NCBI RefSeq assembly: GCF_000373105.1
Contig: NZ_KB890414.1
Span: forward strand, 220,568 to 284,567
DNA from: Neolewinella persica DSM 23188
GTDB taxonomy: Bacteria; Bacteroidota; Bacteroidia; Chitinophagales; Saprospiraceae
Reading direction: 5' to 3'
DNA: 64,000 nucleotides
A model generated the notes under the pieces. It did no database searches. It was not told the origin of the DNA and saw only the letters and a program-made list of their open reading frames with translations. Positions 36,001-42,971 of this stretch are shown piece by piece (positions within the stretch are counted from its first letter, which is position 1; each line of letters begins with the position of its first letter). A program made the translations under genes and the position numbers.

Positions 36001-37494
36001 CGTCAGTACTGCAACTCCTGGAGCAGCTGATGGGTCAGGAGAAACGCTGCTGGTGATGCTAACGTTTAATCCGTCTTCGCACAGAGCAACTGGAGGCGTT
36101 CCATCTGAAATGCTGATGTCAACATCCGTATCATCGAAGTTGCCACATTCATCAGAATAAGTATACCGGACAATGTGGTTACCAACGGGTAACAAGCCAG
36201 AAATCTCGGCGGAGGCATTGTTCAGGTCAACGTCATAGCTTCCAAGTGGAGCAGAATTCAGGTTACCGTTCAGGTAAATATTAGCGCTAAGAGAAAGCAC
36301 TTCGGAACAAGCGTCCGTGAGAGAAATAGAAGACAGGTCAAGGCGGATGTAGGCACCACACAGGTTGCCTGCATTCGTAGTGTACTGCAAAACGCCAGTA
36401 GGAGCCGTAAATACTGGTGCGGTGAAGTCACCAATCTTAACGACTTGTTGAAAGGTGCGGACATCATCCGTGTTACACCAATCGATTACGGTGTAGTTGC
36501 GAACAATTTTGTAAGCCCGGTCACAGGTTACAATTCTAGGCAGGTCAGTAAAGGTTATACCGAGGCCGCAGAAGCTCCCGCCGGCTCCGATAGTAAGCGG
36601 TATTCTGGTTCCGTCAGGGCCAGGAAGGAAAGGTAGATCTTGTGGACGAGGAGCAGGAACATCTCCGAAGACAAGGCCGAGGGCTTCAAGTTCTCCACAT
36701 TCAATCAGGACTACCTCGGGGATATTATCGTTATTCAGGTCGTCGAGAGACGGACGGGTAAAGACGATCTCATAGCTGGTTACAGCGGCTTCGTTTGTTT
36801 CTCCTCCGGCACTAACACAGCTGCCATCTGTAGCGGTAAAGGTCCGCGTCAGAATTACATCCTCACAATCCGGGTTCTCGGCATCGCGGGTAATGATATC
36901 ATTTACACAGATCTCAATGAATTCGGAGCAATTGTCCGATGCTCCGGGTAGGCCACCACCAGCCAGCAGGCGAAGTTGCAGGGCCGGATCGAGCGTTGCG
37001 GCAACAATGGTATTCGTTTGGGTATTGACCGTATAACAACGGCTAACCGTATTGGGCAGTACGTTCAGGTTATAATTCCCGACTTGATCACAATACAGTG
37101 GGCCGACCGGTGCAACGGGCGTACTTGTGAAAAACGGAGCTGTTTTGTCTTCGGCGTTCACGACACCCCATCCGGTAGTAAAACCTACTACGAGATCAGG
37201 GTTGGCAGTTACACGGAAGTTATAAGAGCCACAGCCGTCAATGACGGGGCCGTTGGCTTCATTACCATCCTCAACAACAATGTTGAAGGCATTGAGAACA
37301 AAGTCTCCGTTTCCGTCAACATCAAAGTCTCCGGTTAAAATTTCTTCGGGGATTACCAGGGCCTGGCAGCCATCGTTCAGGGTTATGTTAATACTGGCAA
37401 TAATAGCCAGATTGACCGTGTCCGTCTGAGCACGCGCACCAAACGATAGGAGAACAGCTATCCCAAACACTAAATAGCGTAGGACTAATTTCAT
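33088..37494 (-). CDS. Large T9SS-sorted protein with dockerin type I module
   Basis: A 1468-residue secreted protein. After the signal peptide (ending SFGARAQ) come about 1050 residues of beta-rich HYR/Ig-like modules with phrases such as DKTAPFFTSTPVAP and SDGTPPVALCED. A CnaB-like module (about 1085-1125) leads into a dockerin-type pair. The first half is degenerate (GVSTFDLVLITRFILG); the second (DANGDEDVSVQDIIAIRR, near 1149-1170) keeps the Asp/Asn positions of a calcium loop. A module at about 1248-1375 (VAGNTYEVTID) looks cohesin-like. A type A T9SS domain ends the protein (from about 1383, EQNTPNPVAETTVIRF). It is the first gene of the surface locus but has its own terminator. Confidence 0.88.
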   Translation of the reverse strand: MKLVLRYLVFGIAVLLSFGARAQTDTVNLAIIASINITLNDGCQALVIPEEILTGDFDVDGNGDFVLNAFNIVVEDGNEANGPVIDGCGSYNFRVTANPDLVVGFTTGWGVVNAEDKTAPFFTSTPVAPVGPLYCDQVGNYNLNVLPNTVSRCYTVNTQTNTIVAATLDPALQLRLLAGGGLPGASDNCSEFIEICVNDIITRDAENPDCEDVILTRTFTATDGSCVSAGGETNEAAVTSYEIVFTRPSLDDLNNDNIPEVVLIECGELEALGLVFGDVPAPRPQDLPFLPGPDGTRIPLTIGAGGSFCGLGITFTDLPRIVTCDRAYKIVRNYTVIDWCNTDDVRTFQQVVKIGDFTAPVFTAPTGVLQYTTNAGNLCGAYIRLDLSSISLTDACSEVLSLSANIYLNGNLNSAPLGSYDVDLNNASAEISGLLPVGNHIVRYTYSDECGNFDDTDVDISISDGTPPVALCEDGLNVSITSSVSPDPSAAPGVAVLTPGMIDAGSYDDCSPTVGLEIARVRLLANGTYELLPGAAYGPQVVLTCEDVGNVLIGLKVTDDAGFENYCWMSVLVEDKTPPTCVAPGNLKVSCVDYDAFGLPNDITDASDALLDATFGVATGSDNCDVSITQTISGSVNSCGVGSFTRVFTAMDAAGFTNSRSCTQSIEVSALHNYVIILPGDASAFCMQSPNISDVEVTENGCDLITTQMERDTFTSDADECYKIRIEHNIVNWCEYNTIGEPYQIRRDYDGDNNLRERTFLYVEPFSPSSIDDDRAYLDGDAFFGNNNFALELDNGDDTGSTNDQNGVIDTEPYGTDNSRGAFRYYQFVKIHDEVAPQIVADNPTECFAALNANCTGTVEIGFELTDNCTIQEQLEARVELDVDFVELQGFSRTRFLLPAEVTSDAEGNYVISMSNIPVGQHAVRVRGADNCGNVEVKVIEFCVEDGLAPSPICIMQTTVTLSPNGDGTGQATYWATDGLASDVQDCSGDVRFSIYKEIDAGAAGFTPSPFDTGIIFNCDDDATVPVRIYAFDPTGLNEYCTVLILVQRADNACVSENTGNLSGAISTVRGDAVQGVAMELTGPDGSEGTTTDASGRYDFVDLPGGDDYTVDPTLETYVTHSQGVSTFDLVLITRFILGLEDFQSPFQRLAADANGDEDVSVQDIIAIRRLLLGFDDAYRNNSAWRFVESDFVFPVNANPWATNFPEVININNLNGSVRNADFIAIMIGDVSGNAPSGFTNDGGGRPRSGKVMLETSDLNMVAGNTYEVTIDAAAAADLEGLQGTFSLSSGVRLIDVDYGQLTSGNLNTGFAARGLLPFSFNAASGLNQSVPVVTLRIEAIADVRLSDALEITDDVIIAEGYTQSNGLAGVGIRFTHTEATPVMNVLEQNTPNPVAETTVIRFTLEQAGNTTLSVRDISGRVILEQNIVAVAGENALTLNRKQLGASGILTYTLTAKDFTATRKMMVQ

Positions 37495-37678
37495 AAGATT
37501 ACGATTCTTGAGATTACAAAAGCAAAAAAACAGTTACCCGTTCTTAGTTTAAATTCAACTGTTTTAGGTCAGCAGAAAAATTTATCTATCGGTTTTTGAC
37601 CAGGTAACAATGCTAACAAAGGTAATAAGTAGATCATAAATAGTCGAACATTTAACGTTGCAGTACGTATTTGCCATT

Positions 37679-38266
37679 CTATTCTTTGATTAAGGCCCGT
37701 AAAACAGGTATGACTTCCGACTCTATCCAGGGGTTTTTCCGGAGGAAAACCTGGTTACGTGGGCTCGGGTGCGGCAACGGGAAAAACTCGGGTAAGTACG
37801 CCTCATAATTTCGCACGGTTTCCGTTAGCGTCCGCTTGCAATTCTTCCCCAGATATTCCGCCTGAGCGTAGCTTCCGATAAGCAACTTGAGCTTCAGATT
37901 CGGCATAAGCGCCAGCAGTTTTTCCTGCCACAACGGCGCGCATTCGGGCCTCGGTGGTAAGTCACCACCTTTTCCTTTCCCCGGGTAACAAAAGCCCATG
38001 GGTAGAATGGCAAATTTCCTAACGTCAAAAAACGTTGCATCATCAACACCAAGCCACTCACGCAAACGCCGACCGCTGGGGTCATCCCAGGGAATTCCGG
38101 ATTGATGGGCCAACCGACCGGGTGCCTGACTAATGAGGACTACCCTAGACTCCGGGTGAACGCGAAAGATCGGTTTTGGGCCTAGCGGAAGGTCGCCGGC
38201 GCAGACCGCACAGGCTGCGGCCTCCCGTAAAGCAGGATGGTCGTACAATTCGTAGGTAGAAGACAT
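37679..38266 (-). CDS. Uracil-DNA glycosylase family protein
   Basis: Cytoplasmic protein of the uracil-DNA glycosylase superfamily, 195 aa. Motifs: SQAPGRLAHQSGIPWDDPSG (motif-1-like region), the strand LKLLIGSYAQAEYLG, and the active-site-like HPSPRN near residue 165. Two cysteines near the N-terminus (CAVC) might be part of a metal site, but the four-Cys Fe-S set of family 4 enzymes is not evident. Possible role is removal of uracil or a related base from DNA; activity is not shown by sequence alone. It lies alone between two large secreted-protein genes. The 184-bp gap on its left contains the promoter region of the dockerin gene, with an AACAGTT/AACTGTT inverted repeat at 37529-37563. 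Confidence 0.82.
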   Translation of the reverse strand: MSSTYELYDHPALREAAACAVCAGDLPLGPKPIFRVHPESRVVLISQAPGRLAHQSGIPWDDPSGRRLREWLGVDDATFFDVRKFAILPMGFCYPGKGKGGDLPPRPECAPLWQEKLLALMPNLKLKLLIGSYAQAEYLGKNCKRTLTETVRNYEAYLPEFFPLPHPSPRNQVFLRKNPWIESEVIPVLRALIKE

Positions 38267-38301
38267 TTGGTAAACTAGTGAATCCGCAGCAGACCGACAT
38301 A

Positions 38302-38350
38302 GGCTTTGCTCCTGAAACCGGCTCTTTGTACCAGCGCCCGCGCCAAAAAA
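38302..38350 (+). repeat. dispersed motif, copy 10
   Basis: GGCTTTGCTCCTGAAACC, GGCTCTTTGTACCAGCG, CCCGCGCCAAAAAA. It points toward the 3' end of the lamin-tail gene and overlaps the edge of that gene's terminator. Confidence 0.7.
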
Positions 38351-38391
38351 TGCCGGTTACCAACACTTTCTGTGTGCTGATAACCGGCATT
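38345..38391 (-). terminator. Terminator after the lamin-tail protein gene
   Basis: Stem AATGCCGGTTA / TAACCGGCATT with a 21-nt loop; on the minus strand it is followed by TTTTTT. The A-run on the plus strand belongs also to the dispersed motif copy 10. Confidence 0.85.
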
Positions 38392-38408
38392 AAAATATCC
38401 GAAAAATC

Positions 38409-40709
38409 TTATTGCTTAACGAAGCGAATGATTTCCGTCCCCCGGTCATTAGCCACCCTCACCAGGTAAACACCTCGTTTCAAATCGGCCAGGCCAGCCC
38501 TGTCAGCACCTGGAGTCACTTGTTTCAGCAACCGTCCGTTGGCATCGTGCAGGCTAATTCGGTCCGCAGTTGAAAAAGTACCGCCAAACCGAATTTCCGT
38601 AGCCGCCGGATTAGGGAAAACCAGAAATTCATCCGTGGTAAATGCCGCCATCACTGGTCCGTGCAACGAGAAATTACCCGTAAAATCAAGTTGGCGCAAG
38701 CGGTAAAAGTTATCACCATTCAGCGGGTTATCATCAGAAAACTTATAGTTGTTTTCCGTGCCTCTACCCGCAAAAACGGTACCGATCGACTGCCATTCGC
38801 GGTTAAATGACCTGCGCTCTACCACAAAGTGATCATTATCGATTTCATTCGCCGTAGACCAGGTTAAGAGCACCTCTTTTTCGTCAGCAACTGCGCTAAA
38901 AGAAAGTAGCTCAACCGGCAAGCCGACCTCGTTAGCGATGTTCTCTCCACACGGAGAACTCATCGCACCAGTAGCAGACACCGTGGTGTGACTCTGGTAT
39001 CCTCCCGCCAGATTTCCGTCGGGGCTGAGGGCCAAAGACTCCCCCACCGGAGCATCAGTAAAGGTCATTTGTGCAACGATGTTTCCAGCGGCATCCCTTA
39101 CGGCGACACCGTCAGTTCCAGAATTATTCAGGCCAATAAAGAATTCGTTAGCATCTACTACATAGCATCCATATGGAGTCGACAACCCGGCAGGTGGAAT
39201 ATCCGCAATGATCAAAATTCCTTCCCCCGGCGCTAAAACGGTACCGGCTTCGAAAGTGTGAAAAATCCTGGCGAACTCTTCCACCGTATATCCAGAAATG
39301 TCGAGATCGCTGGTACCGTTGTTGTACAACTCTACAAACTCATCGTCGCTGTTGATAGAACCGTCCTGATTAACATCAAGACCGCCCGTGGGATTAGCTA
39401 ATACTTCGTTGATAACCAGGTCAGATGGCGCGCACAATGCTGCCGGCACGGAAAACGGAATGACGATGGCATCCATACCGGTGCAGGAACCACCGCCGAT
39501 GGTAATGGTATACGAGCCACCTTCAACTAAGCCACCAAACGCGACCTCTCCATCTTCTATCGTGCCGGGATCACCGGAGACAACAATGGGGAAGCCCGGG
39601 CTGCCGGTGATTGACGCCGTCGCGCCAGACTCCACGCCGAGATAATCCAGCGTTCCAAAGACCTGATCAGTTCCGCCCGAAGTAAAGGTTAAACAGCCCA
39701 GGCGCAGCATACTGATGTCTGAAGAAAGGTCGCAAACGGAAACGCAGGTATTGGTAGCCACGGCCCCGGTTACGGAGTAAGCACAATCGCCTCCGTCGCT
39801 GAAAGTAACTTCATAGCTGGTGCCTTCCAACAAATCAACGCTGCTGATGTCGATGGTACCGCCAGAAGTAATGGTCGGGTCGTCTCCGTTATTTGTGAAG
39901 CTGCTGGCAGCCACACCATCCACCAGAAGCGCGAGGGTGCCGCCGGCGTCAACTCCGACATAGTCAATAGTGAGGGTATATTCGTCATCAGTTCCGTTAG
40001 TAAAGGCCGCACAGGTTTCGGTGGCGGTGGGCCCGAAGGAGGAGACCCCGCAGGGCTGATTTGGGTTATCTGAAGTGACAACGAAGTTATCGAAGCCCGC
40101 AGATTGATCACCGTTCAATTCTATTCCAAGGATGAGCGAGGCGGTAGTCGTGCCATCAGGAATGATTACATCGACCGTACCAGACCCAATTTGTGGCCCG
40201 CCGCTGGCGCCAATGAGGTGTACCTCTGTCTGTGGCACCCCATTAAGGACCAGGGTATAAAATACTTCGTCTCCACCATTAAAGTTGGCCACATCGTAAT
40301 CGAAGGAGAAAAGTAGATTGGTGGCCGCTCCGGGGATGGTGACGGGGCCGAAGGTTACGCTCCCACGACCGGGCGTCCCGTTCATGTTGCCGCCCTCTGA
40401 ATCGTCCAGGTCATTAACGAAAAGAAAATCTCCCTGAATAGCTCCACTGGTGATGAGTGCTACCCGAGAGGGAAAAGCAGCATCAGTATCGGCTGGTATG
40501 CCATCGGTATCGTCGGCATTTGCGTTATGAATACCCCAAAAGCCCTGGGCGCCATTACTAAAGAAGGGCACATCGGTGGAGATCAACATTTCGGTGGTTG
40601 TTCCGTCGAAGTCCATTACTTCGATGACGGTTTGGGCGCGGACGCTGGTGCAAAATAAGGTTAAGAGCAAAGTAGCATAAACGCAAACATTAAAGTAACG
40701 GTGCAACAT
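38409..40709 (-). CDS. T9SS-sorted secreted protein with lamin-tail domain
   Basis: A 766-aa secreted protein of unknown binding target. The signal peptide (LLLTLFCTSVRAQ) is encoded by a copy of the dispersed motif. Two beta-sandwich modules follow (about 25-200, opening with IEVMDFDGTTTE), then Ig-like segments to about 425. A lamin-tail domain spans about 430-560 (LVINEVLANPTGGLDVNQDG, EFVELYNNGTSDLDISGY). After a linker with the common phrase VELLSFSAVADEKEVLLTW comes a type A T9SS domain (VFPNPAATEIRFGG). It is divergent from the CCA-adding enzyme gene. Confidence 0.87.
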   Translation of the reverse strand: MLHRYFNVCVYATLLLTLFCTSVRAQTVIEVMDFDGTTTEMLISTDVPFFSNGAQGFWGIHNANADDTDGIPADTDAAFPSRVALITSGAIQGDFLFVNDLDDSEGGNMNGTPGRGSVTFGPVTIPGAATNLLFSFDYDVANFNGGDEVFYTLVLNGVPQTEVHLIGASGGPQIGSGTVDVIIPDGTTTASLILGIELNGDQSAGFDNFVVTSDNPNQPCGVSSFGPTATETCAAFTNGTDDEYTLTIDYVGVDAGGTLALLVDGVAASSFTNNGDDPTITSGGTIDISSVDLLEGTSYEVTFSDGGDCAYSVTGAVATNTCVSVCDLSSDISMLRLGCLTFTSGGTDQVFGTLDYLGVESGATASITGSPGFPIVVSGDPGTIEDGEVAFGGLVEGGSYTITIGGGSCTGMDAIVIPFSVPAALCAPSDLVINEVLANPTGGLDVNQDGSINSDDEFVELYNNGTSDLDISGYTVEEFARIFHTFEAGTVLAPGEGILIIADIPPAGLSTPYGCYVVDANEFFIGLNNSGTDGVAVRDAAGNIVAQMTFTDAPVGESLALSPDGNLAGGYQSHTTVSATGAMSSPCGENIANEVGLPVELLSFSAVADEKEVLLTWSTANEIDNDHFVVERRSFNREWQSIGTVFAGRGTENNYKFSDDNPLNGDNFYRLRQLDFTGNFSLHGPVMAAFTTDEFLVFPNPAATEIRFGGTFSTADRISLHDANGRLLKQVTPGADRAGLADLKRGVYLVRVANDRGTEIIRFVKQ
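40632..40676 (-). repeat. dispersed motif, copy 11 (signal peptide)
   Basis: On the minus strand: CTTTGCTCTTAACC, TTATTTTGCACCAGCG, TCCGCGCCCAAAC. It encodes LLTLFCTSVRAQ, the cleavage region of the lamin-tail protein. Confidence 0.75.
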
Positions 40710-40912
40710 AGTAGTATACTTGAATTAACGGAAGTAGGTTATTGCCAGCCGGGGCTGGTTTAAGATTTAGTACAAAGTTATTGACGTCAATGTTAAGCGA
40801 GGGTAACGTTTTTAGCTGAAAATCAGCGGATAAGACTAATTCTTCGTCGTAATGCACCTTCTTTAGCCTTCTACGACCTGTTAAGTGGCCGGAATCCTCC
40901 ACGGAATTCACC

Positions 40913-40920
40913 TATCTTCG
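40913..40920 (+). promoter_or_regulatory. Predicted -7 box of the CCA-adding enzyme gene
   Basis: TATCTTCG, one base off TAnnTTTG, nine nt before the ATG at 40930. The same variant precedes scpA. Confidence 0.5.
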
Positions 40921-40929
40921 CCCTCCGAT

Positions 40930-42354
40930 ATGATTTTCCAGATTCGCGATAACGAACGAAAAATTTTCGAAGTCATCAGTAAAGCTGCTGCTGAACTCGA
41001 CTTCCCTACCTATGTGGTGGGTGGTTACGTTCGTGACCGGCTACTGGCCCGGCCAAGCAAAGATCTGGACATCGTATGCGTCGGTAGCGGTATTGAACTG
41101 GCGCAACGGGTCGGCAACAGCCTGCACCCCCGCAGCAGGGTTACCGTGTATAAGCGTTTCGGGACTGCCGCGTTGAAGCACCAGGGCATGGAGATCGAAT
41201 TTGTCGGCGCCCGCAAGGAAAGTTACCGTTCCGACAGCCGCAAGCCTACCGTCGAATCAGGTACCCTGGCTGACGATCAGAACCGGCGGGACTTCACCAT
41301 CAACGCCCTCGCCATTAGCCTCAACGAGCAGGACTATGGTACCATCATCGATCCGTTCAACGGATTGGAGGACCTGGAGGCCAAGCGCCTCGTTACTCCA
41401 CTGGAACCCGGCAAGACCTTTAGTGACGACCCGCTGCGCATGATGCGCGGCATACGGTTTGCCACCCAATTAGGTTTTCAGCTGGATCCCGCAACGGTTA
41501 CGGCCATCCGGGAACATCGGGAACGGCTCAAGATTATCAGCTGGGAACGTATTGCAACCGAGATGCACAAGATTTTGCTTTCTCCGGTGCCGAGTGTAGG
41601 CTTCCGCCTGATGAACGATACGGGCTTGCTGGATTATGTATTGCCCGAGCTCGCCGCGCTGCGCGGCGTTGAGGCCCGCAATGGGCGTAAGCATAAAGAC
41701 AACTTCTTCCATACCATTAAGGTAGTCGACAACTTAGCCGAACGCAGTCCGGACCTCTGGCTCCGCTGGGCGGCCCTGTTGCACGACATCGGCAAAGCCA
41801 AAACCAAACGCTGGGAAGCTACCGCAGGCTGGACCTTCCACGCCCATGATGCCGTAGGGGCCAATATGGTCCCCCGCATCTTCCGCAGGCTTCGCCTTCC
41901 CAACGATAAACTGAAGTACGTTCAGAAACTCGTAGCCCTCCACCAACGACCGATTTCTCTAACTCAGGAAGAAATCTCGGATTCTGCCATCCGCCGTATC
42001 CTCTTCGAAGCCGGTGAGGACATCGACGACCTGATGACCCTTTGCGCCAGCGACATCACCAGCAGAAACCCTCAAAAAGTGATGCGGTACCGAGAGAATT
42101 ATGTCTTACTCCGGGACCGCATGACCGAAATTGAGGAGAAAGACCACCTCAAAAACTGGCAACCCCCCATCACCGGTGAGATAATAATGGAAACCTTTAA
42201 CATCAAGCCCAGCCGACAGGTGGGCCTGATCAAGGACGCCGTACGGGAAGCTATCCTGGATGGTGACATCCCTAATGAATTGGAAGCAGCCACCAGAAAA
42301 ATGATGGAAGTAGCAGCATCTTTAGGCCTGGTTCCTGGTGGCGAAGAAGAATAA
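40930..42354 (+). CDS. cca: CCA-adding tRNA nucleotidyltransferase with HD domain
   Basis: Class II tRNA nucleotidyltransferase that adds or repairs the 3' CCA end. The chosen ATG at 40930 (MIFQIRDNERKIF) follows a promoter-like box. The catalytic head has VVGGYVRDRLLARPSKDLDIV (residues ~27-47, with the DxD metal pair), the RRDFTINALAI motif and the LEDLEAKRLVTPL and DDPLRMMRGIRFA segments. A C-terminal HD domain is present (LLHDIGKAKTKRW). Length is 475 aa, in the range for HD-bearing members. It could alternatively be named a poly(A) polymerase-like protein, but CCA addition is the normal role in this phylum. Confidence 0.94.
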   Translation: MIFQIRDNERKIFEVISKAAAELDFPTYVVGGYVRDRLLARPSKDLDIVCVGSGIELAQRVGNSLHPRSRVTVYKRFGTAALKHQGMEIEFVGARKESYRSDSRKPTVESGTLADDQNRRDFTINALAISLNEQDYGTIIDPFNGLEDLEAKRLVTPLEPGKTFSDDPLRMMRGIRFATQLGFQLDPATVTAIREHRERLKIISWERIATEMHKILLSPVPSVGFRLMNDTGLLDYVLPELAALRGVEARNGRKHKDNFFHTIKVVDNLAERSPDLWLRWAALLHDIGKAKTKRWEATAGWTFHAHDAVGANMVPRIFRRLRLPNDKLKYVQKLVALHQRPISLTQEEISDSAIRRILFEAGEDIDDLMTLCASDITSRNPQKVMRYRENYVLLRDRMTEIEEKDHLKNWQPPITGEIIMETFNIKPSRQVGLIKDAVREAILDGDIPNELEAATRKMMEVAASLGLVPGGEEE

Positions 42355-42697
42355 CTGATTTCGGGTTATTTCGAAAATTTTAACACCCCTCCCACCCCAC
42401 ACCCCATCACAATGGGGTGTTCCCCCCCTCCCCCCCTGCGTTATCTTTGTATCACTGACGGAAGTGGTGCAACATTTCCAGTCAGCGTTTTTCCAAAAAG
42501 CGTGTTTAATTTTCAGGGTAGCGGATTGTTGGTTTTTCGCCCCCTGCTGAAAGTTTTTTTATTTTGGCGCTCTAGCGCTCTAGATTCCAGTTATTACAAA
42601 GTAGTTAGAAAGCTACAATATAAGGTCTCCGACGGTGCAACGTTGGGACCTTTTTTTTTGGCCTCAGGAGAAGGCAATACTGTCTTCTCCCCTTACC
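42355..42697. other. Gene-free region with hairpins downstream of cca
   Basis: Part of a 617-bp gap. It holds an ACACCCCAT / ATGGGGTGT hairpin (42399-42407 and 42412-42420) followed by a C-run, a doubled GCGCTCTA word near 42570, a terminator (42623-42659) and a GGAGAAG / CTTCTCC hairpin (42668-42690). An ORF of 189 codons crosses all of these and the next repeat and is not convincing. Confidence 0.6.
42623..42659 (+). terminator. Rho-independent terminator
   Basis: AGGTCTCC, 14-nt loop, GGGACCT with a T-run of nine. It lies about 270 nt past the cca stop and may end the cca transcript. Confidence 0.7.
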
Positions 42698-42788
42698 CCC
42701 AAACCGTAAAGGTTTGGGACACAGTTGACTTGAGAGCAGCATCGTTTGCAAGCGCTCAGCGCCACGGGATTACCCAAACCACTTCGTG
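42698..42788 (+). repeat. 91-bp dispersed element, copy C
   Basis: The third copy, with the best-formed first hairpin (CCCAAACC-GTAAA-GGTTTGGG), then CAGTTGACTTGAGAGCAGC, AGCGCTCAGCGCC and AAACCACTTCGTG. Unlike the other two it is not directly after a stop codon; it lies 172 bp upstream of porZ's promoter box. Confidence 0.88.
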
Positions 42789-42959
42789 TGAGCAAATTTC
42801 TTTTAAAGCTCCTTCATCTTTAGCATTACACCCACCCCCAGAACTATCCGGGCGCCCAAAAGACAATTTTCACCAAAATCATCCTCCACAGACTACGAAC
42901 CCCGGACTAAACGTATCTAAAGGCATACCACCCGACATGGCCCATTCCGGCCACTACCC

Positions 42960-42967
42960 TACCTTTG
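42960..42967 (+). promoter_or_regulatory. Predicted -7 box of porZ
   Basis: TACCTTTG, a perfect TAnnTTTG, ends only five bases before the ATG at 42972. The transcript would start at or next to the start codon. Confidence 0.65.
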
Positions 42968-42971
42968 TCGT

